Of a stretch of 64,000 nt of DNA, positions 58,861 through 64,000 are shown in pieces (the stretch's first letter is position 1; each line of letters opens with the position of its first letter). The DNA comes from Parvibaculum sp. (GTDB taxonomy: Bacteria; Pseudomonadota; Alphaproteobacteria; Parvibaculales; Parvibaculaceae). The stretch is taken from the NCBI GenBank assembly GCA_002694985.1, contig NZNS01000009.1, positions 248,001 through 312,000 of the forward strand, read 5' to 3'. The position numbers and the translations under genes are program-made. The notes beneath the pieces are model-generated. The model was given only the letters and a program-made list of their open reading frames with translations. It was not told where the DNA came from and ran no database searches.

Positions 58861-59291
58861 CGCCACGAGAACGGCCAATGGCGTGATCCTCGCCCCCTTT
58901 TTTCCGCCCGCAGCGTGCTGGTGGGCGCGGACGATGGAACTGTCGATCAACTGCAGCGACTGTGGCGAACGTCCAGCCAGTTCCTCGAACACTTTCAGCC
59001 AGATACCGCGCTTCGCCCAGCGGTTGAAGCGGTTGTAGACCGTGGTGTAAGGGCCGTAGCGCTCGGGAAGGTCACGCCACGGCGCGCCGGTGCGCAGCAC
59101 GTAGAAAATCCCGTTCACCACACGTCGGTCATCAACCCGTCGCTTGCCCTTGCCGGGCCGCGGCAACAACGGCTCGATCAACCCCCACTCTTCATCGCTC
59201 AGGTCGTAGCGCGCCATCGCATCCTCCTGCCAGTCAGCAGAAGTGAAGCATCTCCCTGCGAAAACGGGAATCCGAAATTGAGTACGGTTCC
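58457..59291 (-). mobile_element. IS5-like insertion sequence
   Basis: An IS of about 0.83 kb with two overlapping transposase frames (OrfA and OrfB) that together make a DDE enzyme by frameshift. The ends share ACTCAAT: the left end reads GCGCGGACTCAATAGC (from 58459), the right end, read outward, GGAACCGTACTCAATTTC (up to 59291). The exact terminal bases and target duplication are uncertain because the right end abuts the next IS. Confidence 0.8.
58855..59217 (-). CDS. IS5-like transposase, OrfA (first frame)
   Basis: 120 residues from the ATG at 59217: ARYDLSDEEWGLIEPLLPRP, then GIFYVLRTGAPWRDLPERYGPYTTVYNRFNRW and LIDSSIVRAHQHAAGGKKG, the DUF4096 N-terminal domain plus the first catalytic Asp. 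The frame ends at 58855 just after it enters the DDE domain, where frameshifting into OrfB is expected. Both frames look intact, so the element may still be active. Confidence 0.88.
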   Translation of the reverse strand: MARYDLSDEEWGLIEPLLPRPGKGKRRVDDRRVVNGIFYVLRTGAPWRDLPERYGPYTTVYNRFNRWAKRGIWLKVFEELAGRSPQSLQLIDSSIVRAHQHAAGGKKGARITPLAVLVAD

Positions 59292-60855
59292 TAGACAAGG
59301 ATTTTCTGCCGCAAGCGGCACCTGCGGTCGCGCAGACTGCTGGATCTGGACGGATCAGACCGCGAAGCCGCTGTTTCCTTGCCCAGGGGCGGCGTTTTTC
59401 AGCGCAGCGGACAGATCTGTCCAGCCGCTTTCGTTCAGTTTGAGCGTGGATCGCGATCATGCGCATAGCGGTGGCGCTCGCAATCGGCGGATAGCGGCGA
59501 GGATGGCGCGTACCATTGTGCCGGTGACAGCGACCTCGGCCAGCTGGAAGGTGATGGTGCGGGCGTGACGGACCACACGTGCCCCGATCTTGATCAGCTT
59601 CAGTTGCAGGCTGGTCAACGACCAGTCGGCCATGGCCTCGGGCAGCTCGATGCAGCGCAAGAAGGTGGCCAGGTTGTACGCCAGGGCGTGCAGTTGCAGC
59701 CGCACCTCATTGTCGCGGAACTTCCGGCACGACAGCCGCGTCCAGCGAAAGGCGTATTTGCCCTCTTTGATGTGCTGCTCGGCGGTGCCGCGCTGGTTGT
59801 AGAACCGCACCACCCAGTCCGGCTCCATCGGCAGGTTGGTGACGATGAAGCCGACACGCGGGAACAGTTCGCCCGGATGCCATTCGATCTTGGCGATCAC
59901 CCGGCGTTCCTTGTCCCAGGACGCCGCCTGATACTCGAATTCCTCGAAGAACCGCTTGACCTTGGTCAGTGACGGCCGCCCGACAGGGCGCGTTAGCCGA
60001 TGCGCGATCTTGTCCTTGAGGACCGCGTTTGCGGGCAGCCGGATGGCGTAGAAGAACCGCGCTTCTTCCAATCGCTCATAGATCGCCGGGATCGCGTAGG
60101 CAGCATCGGCCCGGAAGAACCTGCCACCAAGGTCGCGCTCCGCGTAGCGCGCAATGACGGGGTCGAGAACATCACGCCAGCCATCGGCGCTGTGGACGTT
60201 GCCATGGCGCAGGGCGCAGCGTTCCAGCATCCCGAACTGGTTGAACAGAAAGTTGGGGTGATAGCAGCTACAGTCGAAATGGCCACTCCAGGCGGACCCT
60301 TCCTGGTCGCCATGGGTCGGGCTGACCGAGCTGTCCATGTCCAGAACGATGTACTTCAGCCCGTTACGGTCATGGAACCGGTCGATCCATTGCCCGTTCA
60401 GGTCGGCCAGCGCGGCACGGTTCCCGGCCAGAGCCAGCGTCTCGGTCTCGAACCGTCCCATCTGCGATGCCGAGGCCGCTTGTGCATCGACCGCTCTGCC
60501 GCCGACAACTTGGCGCATGACCGGATCGCAGGCGAGACGGTTGGCGTCGTTGACATCCTCGTATCCGGCCAGCCGCCCAAAGACTGATTGCCGGAACAGG
60601 CCGTCGAGCCGATGGACCGTGTTCTTGCCAGAGCGAGTATCGCGCAGCGCCGCTGACGCCAAATCGGACAACCCGAGCGCGTCATCAAGCTCGCGCATCA
60701 CCAGAAGGCCGCCGTCGGAACTGAGCTGCGTGCCGCGAAATTCCAGCCGCACGCGAGGGTCGAAATCCACCCGATCTGCCCGTTGCAAGCCCGCACCCTC
60801 TGGGTGATCCATGAAACGCGCCCCTCGTAGCCTTCAACACCATGTTTTATATAGG
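59290..60855 (-). mobile_element. IS1380-family insertion sequence
   Basis: About 1.57 kb around one intact transposase gene. The ends are imperfect inverted repeats: CCTAGACAAGG at 59290 and, read inward from 60855, CCTATATAAAA. Flanking tetranucleotides (GGTT left, AAAT right) do not match, so no target duplication can be seen; the left end touches the end of the IS5-like element, which suggests sequential insertions or a later rearrangement. Confidence 0.75.
59457..60812 (-). CDS. IS1380-family transposase
   Basis: 451 residues of the DDE type. Family blocks: FRGTQLSSDGGLLVMRELDDALGL at the start, VLDMDSSVSPTHGDQEGS with the first Asp, FFRADAAYAIPAIYERLEE with the second, and YNQRGTAEQHIKEGKYAFRWTR with the Glu. 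Length is typical of IS1380 transposases (430-460). It is intact. It is expected to be expressed from the right end of the element toward the IS5-like element. Confidence 0.93.
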   Translation of the reverse strand: MDHPEGAGLQRADRVDFDPRVRLEFRGTQLSSDGGLLVMRELDDALGLSDLASAALRDTRSGKNTVHRLDGLFRQSVFGRLAGYEDVNDANRLACDPVMRQVVGGRAVDAQAASASQMGRFETETLALAGNRAALADLNGQWIDRFHDRNGLKYIVLDMDSSVSPTHGDQEGSAWSGHFDCSCYHPNFLFNQFGMLERCALRHGNVHSADGWRDVLDPVIARYAERDLGGRFFRADAAYAIPAIYERLEEARFFYAIRLPANAVLKDKIAHRLTRPVGRPSLTKVKRFFEEFEYQAASWDKERRVIAKIEWHPGELFPRVGFIVTNLPMEPDWVVRFYNQRGTAEQHIKEGKYAFRWTRLSCRKFRDNEVRLQLHALAYNLATFLRCIELPEAMADWSLTSLQLKLIKIGARVVRHARTITFQLAEVAVTGTMVRAILAAIRRLRAPPLCA

Positions 60856-61037
60856 AAATATAATGGTCAGGACAGCGAAATCAGCGCCTTACTTGGGAAA
60901 TGTGGGATTAAGTAAAGTGTCCGCCAGCAACCCGCCTGCAGGAGAGCGGCAAGTGTGCCAACCAACGCGATGACACCGTGTTGCGTGATAAGCGAACTGA
61001 CGCTGAGGAATGTCAGACCCAGCCGGGGACGGCACTG

Positions 61038-61658
61038 ATGCCCCGCCCGAAAAAGGATGCGGCCCTCGACATTTCCCGGAAAGCAGTCGAGGAGACCATC
61101 CGGCTTCTCGGTGAGCGGGAGGATTTCGACGTACCACTGGCGGCTGTCGCCGAGGCGGTCGGCTGTACCGCGCCCGCTCTCTACGGGCATTTCCGCAACA
61201 AGGACGCGTTGCTGCGTGCAGTCCACGATGCAGGTTTCAGGCGGCTCTACGAAGAGAAGCTCGCGCTTTCAAAACGGCTGCGCTCCGATCCCATGGCGTA
61301 TCTGCGTGAAGGCACCCGTGCCTATGTACAGTTCGCCTTCGACAATCCGACCCTCTATCGCCTGATGTTTTCCCCTCCGTCGAGCGTCGCTGCCGAACAT
61401 GGACCACTGTCGACCGATGCGGGACGGTCGGTCTTGGAGCTGGCAGCGAAGGCGATCCGAGCGTGCCAGGGACAAGGCTTTCTGCGAGGAATGGACCCAA
61501 GCCGGTATGCTTTCACATATTGGGCGGCCGTTCACGGTGCCGTTTCGCTCGCGCTGCAAAACCGCGCTCCGGATGAAAATATCCGGCAGGACGCTGCGCT
61601 CGTGGTGGTCGATACTCTCCTGGAGATCATCGCGGCCACTGCTCCTGATCGCAGGTAG
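61038..61658 (+). CDS. TetR-family transcriptional regulator
   Basis: 206 residues from the ATG at 61038. N-terminal helix-turn-helix DISRKAVEETIRLLGEREDFDVPLAAVAEAVGCTAPALYGHFRNKDALLRAVHD, then a helical ligand-binding domain (YVQFAFDNPTLYRLMFSPPSS is a common block of the TetR_C subfamily with a WHG-type core). It has no obvious divergent target; the next gene is on the other strand and converges. Possibly regulates a transporter outside the window or the conjugation genes. Confidence 0.9.
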   Translation: MPRPKKDAALDISRKAVEETIRLLGEREDFDVPLAAVAEAVGCTAPALYGHFRNKDALLRAVHDAGFRRLYEEKLALSKRLRSDPMAYLREGTRAYVQFAFDNPTLYRLMFSPPSSVAAEHGPLSTDAGRSVLELAAKAIRACQGQGFLRGMDPSRYAFTYWAAVHGAVSLALQNRAPDENIRQDAALVVVDTLLEIIAATAPDRR

Positions 61659-61664
61659 TCCCTG

Positions 61665-61898
61665 TCATAGTCGGCCGCCTGACCTGCTCCGCTTCTCCTT
61701 CGCGAAACCCCGGTCTGTGGCGATGAACCGCTCGAGCATCGGCACGATCAACTTGACCGGGTCCGTAGCGGGCTGACCGGACTCGCGCGCCAGGACCTCG
61801 GCATAGGCGACGAGATCGCGATGGAGCGGTCCGGGCAGCTCCACTGTCACCTTGACCGGTCTGTCCTCGACGATGGGTCCGAGTTTCAGCTTCGCCAT
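61665..61898 (-). CDS. DUF2274 domain protein of the conjugation operon
   Basis: 77 residues from the ATG at 61898: AKLKLGPIVEDRPVKVTVEL, then PGPLHRDLVAYAEVLARESGQPATDPVKLIVPMLERFIATDRGF. This is DUF2274, a small ribbon-helix-helix-like protein that normally follows trbI at the end of alphaproteobacterial trb clusters. It starts two bases after the trbI stop. A DNA-binding role in controlling transfer is plausible. Confidence 0.9.
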   Translation of the reverse strand: MAKLKLGPIVEDRPVKVTVELPGPLHRDLVAYAEVLARESGQPATDPVKLIVPMLERFIATDRGFAKEKRSRSGGRL

Positions 61899-61900
61899 GG

Positions 61901-63058
61901 TCAACTCCTGTAAGGTTCGAGAACGAGGTCGCGAGTGACGATCACCCTGACCGGGAAGCCCGGCCGGACGGTGAGCGTCGGCGCAACCTGCAATTGGCGC
62001 TGGATGATCTGCTGGCCGGCCTGATTGATGGTGTCCTGTGCCCCATCGCGGATGGCGCGGATCAGGCGATCCTCGTCGCTGCTGGCGAGCTCCGTCCCCA
62101 CCGCAAGCAGGGTCGATAACCCCGCTGCCTTCATCAGATCCCACCAGTGGTAGTCGACGCCATCTTCAAGACCGGCATAGCCGCTGGCGTCCGCTCCGGG
62201 CTGACGTTCCAGCACGATGGAGCGGCCATTGGGCAGGATCAGACGGTTCCAGACGAGCAGGACGCGTCGCTGGCCAAAGGTCACGCCGGCATCGTATTGC
62301 CCGATAATGCGGGTGCCTTGCGGTATGAGGAGCAGGCTCCCGGTCGGGCTGTCATAGACGTTCTCCGTGACCTGGGCGGTGATCTGTCCGGGCAGATCGG
62401 AACGGATGCCGGTGATCATCGCGGCCGGGATCACCGCCCCCGCCTGAAGGATGTAGGGCGACGGCGGCGCCACGATGCGATCGAGCGCAACGGTCTGGCG
62501 GTCCACAGGGCCGTTAAGGAAAGCCGTGTGCCGATCCTGTCCGGCCGTCGCGCCGGTTTGCGAGCCAAGGCCGAGACCGGCCAGACCTGGACCTCCGGTA
62601 GTAGTTGCTGTGCCTGGAGCGGTCTGGAAGAAAACGCGGCTGAGGCGCGCCGCTTCTTCCTCCGCAAGCCGGCGCTGCTCCTCCGGGTCGACGGCCGGCG
62701 CCGTCACGGCAGGCGGTGCGACCGGCTGCCCCCGGTTTTGCGCATCGAGGATCGGGCCGCCGAGATCGCCCGGCAAAGGAGGTCCAAGGACCGGGCCGGT
62801 ATAGTCCCTCGGCAGACCGGACAGGCCATCGGCCGTCGGCCGGTTCTCGGTTGAATAGAGCTCTTCGCCGCCCTGCCCCGCGTCCCGGGTCTGGAGCGCA
62901 TAGATGAGCGCTCCGCCGATCCCGAGCAATGCAACGGCGCCGACACCAGCCAGCATCTTGCGGGAAAGCCGCGTCACGCGCGGCGGATCTGCGCGCAAGC
63001 GCATGGGTGCGGCCGTTGCCGCGCTCGTGGTTGTTGTGGTGGTTGCTTCCTCGGTCAT
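61901..63058 (-). CDS. trbI: Conjugal transfer protein TrbI (VirB10-like)
   Basis: 385 residues with an N-terminal cytoplasmic stretch, one membrane anchor (MLAGVGAVALLGIGGALIYAL), a proline-rich periplasmic region, and the VirB10/TrbI C-terminal domain: LIPQGTRIIGQYDAGVTFGQRRVLLVWNRLILPNGRSI, then YHWWDLMKAAGLSTLLAVGTEL. It spans inner and outer membranes and is the structural energy-sensing subunit of the mating-pair type IV secretion system. The ATG overlaps the trbG stop by four bases. Confidence 0.95.
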   Translation of the reverse strand: MTEEATTTTTTSAATAAPMRLRADPPRVTRLSRKMLAGVGAVALLGIGGALIYALQTRDAGQGGEELYSTENRPTADGLSGLPRDYTGPVLGPPLPGDLGGPILDAQNRGQPVAPPAVTAPAVDPEEQRRLAEEEAARLSRVFFQTAPGTATTTGGPGLAGLGLGSQTGATAGQDRHTAFLNGPVDRQTVALDRIVAPPSPYILQAGAVIPAAMITGIRSDLPGQITAQVTENVYDSPTGSLLLIPQGTRIIGQYDAGVTFGQRRVLLVWNRLILPNGRSIVLERQPGADASGYAGLEDGVDYHWWDLMKAAGLSTLLAVGTELASSDEDRLIRAIRDGAQDTINQAGQQIIQRQLQVAPTLTVRPGFPVRVIVTRDLVLEPYRS

Positions 63059-64000
63059 GATGGGGCGCCTCCGGTCTCGCGGGCCGGCTGGGCGGCGGCC
63101 TGCCGCTGTTCGATCCGGACGATCCGGACAGTCTGTTGGCGCTCGCCACTTCCAAGGCGAAGCTCGGCTGCACCGAACAGGCGGTCGACGATCAGGATGT
63201 TCTGGTGGATTCGGCTGTTGACGATCTGCGGCTCGCCATCCGAGCCGAGCACGAAGATCGGCGGCATCTCGCCCTGGACGATACCGCGCGGGAAAACGAC
63301 ATAGACGCGCCGGCCATCGTCAAAGACCGAGATCGGCCGCCAGGGCGGGCTGTCGCCGGTCAGGCCGTAGCGATAGTTGCGCGAGGCCTCGGCCGGGATG
63401 ACGGGCGCAGCCGGGACCGACTGACGCTGCCCCGCCGGCGGCGCGGGATAGGCCCAAGCGACGGCAGGCATGTAGAGTTCCTCGCGGGCACGAAGCTCGA
63501 TCATGTAGATGCGGCGATCGGTGGTGATGACCAGGTTCGTCGAGATGTCCGGCCGCGTCGGCTTCACCAGCACATGAACACGCCGGTGCGCACCGCTTCC
63601 GCTCTCGGTATCACCGATGATCCATCGTGCGGTATCGCCCGCCGCAATCGGCCCGGCGCCAGTCAGGCCCTCACCTGGCTCCAGGGCGATATTGGTGATC
63701 TGCCCCGGCGCCGCATAGACCTGATAGAGGGCGCCCTCGGACCACGGGTAAATCTGGATGGCGTTGTAATAGCCCTCGCGGCGCGGTTCGACGCGGGCGG
63801 CGGCATTGGCGTTCTCCACCCGTCCCGCCGGCGTGCCTGCGGCTGCACCGCCCCGCGCCACGTTCCAGGAGGGAGGCGTGTGCAGCGGACGCGGCCGCTC
63901 ATCTGTGACAGGTGCCGGTACGTCGGGCAGCGGCGGGACATCGGCATCGTAGCTGAACTGAGGAACCCTATTGGTGGCACATCCAGCCAGCGCCGTCGCG
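63055..64000 (-). CDS. trbG: Conjugal transfer protein TrbG (VirB9-like), 5' end outside window
   Basis: About 315 residues are visible; the frame continues to the edge and starts beyond it. The first visible residues ATALAGCATNRVPQFSYDAD contain a lipobox (LAGC), so the mature protein is an outer-membrane lipoprotein of the VirB9 family. Later blocks: YYNAIQIYPWSEGALYQVYAAPGQITNIALEPGE, then ARWIIGD and TNLVITTDRRIYMIELRA, and the C-terminal VFDDGRRVYVVFPRGI. With TrbI it forms the outer-membrane core complex of the type IV secretion system. More trb genes are expected to the right. Confidence 0.93.
   Translation of the reverse strand, partial: ATALAGCATNRVPQFSYDADVPPLPDVPAPVTDERPRPLHTPPSWNVARGGAAAGTPAGRVENANAAARVEPRREGYYNAIQIYPWSEGALYQVYAAPGQITNIALEPGEGLTGAGPIAAGDTARWIIGDTESGSGAHRRVHVLVKPTRPDISTNLVITTDRRIYMIELRAREELYMPAVAWAYPAPPAGQRQSVPAAPVIPAEASRNYRYGLTGDSPPWRPISVFDDGRRVYVVFPRGIVQGEMPPIFVLGSDGEPQIVNSRIHQNILIVDRLFGAAELRLGSGERQQTVRIVRIEQRQAAAQPARETGGAPS

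Overview
The window is high-GC DNA with alphaproteobacterial gene content: an ECF11/ChrR-type sigma/anti-sigma pair beside a flavin amine oxidase-DUF1365 pair, a Zur-box ZnuD-like receptor, rlmJ, mtgA and mtnBDC. I would place it loosely among Rhizobiales or Parvibaculum-like bacteria with low confidence. No rRNA, complete tRNA or CRISPR array was seen.

Positions 1 to about 22,250 look chromosomal. In order: a photo-oxidative-stress style module (DUF1365 protein, FAD oxidoreductase, ECF sigma factor, cupin anti-sigma factor) with two divergent promoters of matching architecture; a zinc-type TonB receptor; polyphosphate kinase 2; an MgtC/DUF4010 membrane protein; rlmJ; an MFS transporter; aldehyde dehydrogenase; GMC oxidoreductase with a Tat-type partner; mtgA; a glycine-zipper lipoprotein; a persulfide dioxygenase-like enzyme with two YeeE/YedE half-transporters; and the methionine-salvage operon mtnB-mtnD-mtnC. 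A low-GC type II retron is inserted at 10,939-13,061. It has a reverse transcriptase, a nucleoside-deoxyribosyltransferase-like effector and a recognisable msr-msd RNA region.

After a hairpin-rich repeat zone (23,536-23,720) the window enters an accessory island. It starts with a compact ubiquitin-like conjugation operon on the minus strand: a single-domain Ubl, an E2 of family E, a JAB-E1 fusion, a DUF6527 protein and a small basic protein. An XRE-ImmA/IrrE plus PIN pair follows. The core of the island (28,649-53,389) is two divergent operons around one 12-bp inverted repeat next to a BrxR/CapW-type WYL regulator. Leftward run an AddB-like nuclease, an AddA/UvrD-like helicase-nuclease, DUF6361, a phospholipase D-like protein and a DEAD/SNF2 helicase. 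Rightward run the regulator, a SNF2/DUF3883 helicase, an unrecognised 543-residue protein, a DUF1156 DNA methylase and a Swt1-HEPN/DUF499 ATPase. The rightward set matches the computationally described helicase-methylase-ATPase (Hma) type of defence locus. The leftward set is the least familiar part and may work with it.

The island continues with a LysR regulator, a TIR-domain remnant, a copper/redox cassette (NuoB-like, NuoA-like, rhodanese, DUF302, a small membrane peptide, multicopper oxidase), abutting IS5-like and IS1380-like elements, a TetR regulator, and the conjugation genes DUF2274-trbI-trbG running off the right edge. The trb genes suggest that the defence and copper cargo sits on an integrative conjugative element whose other end is outside the window. 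All functions are inferred from sequence motifs read by eye; no database search was run.
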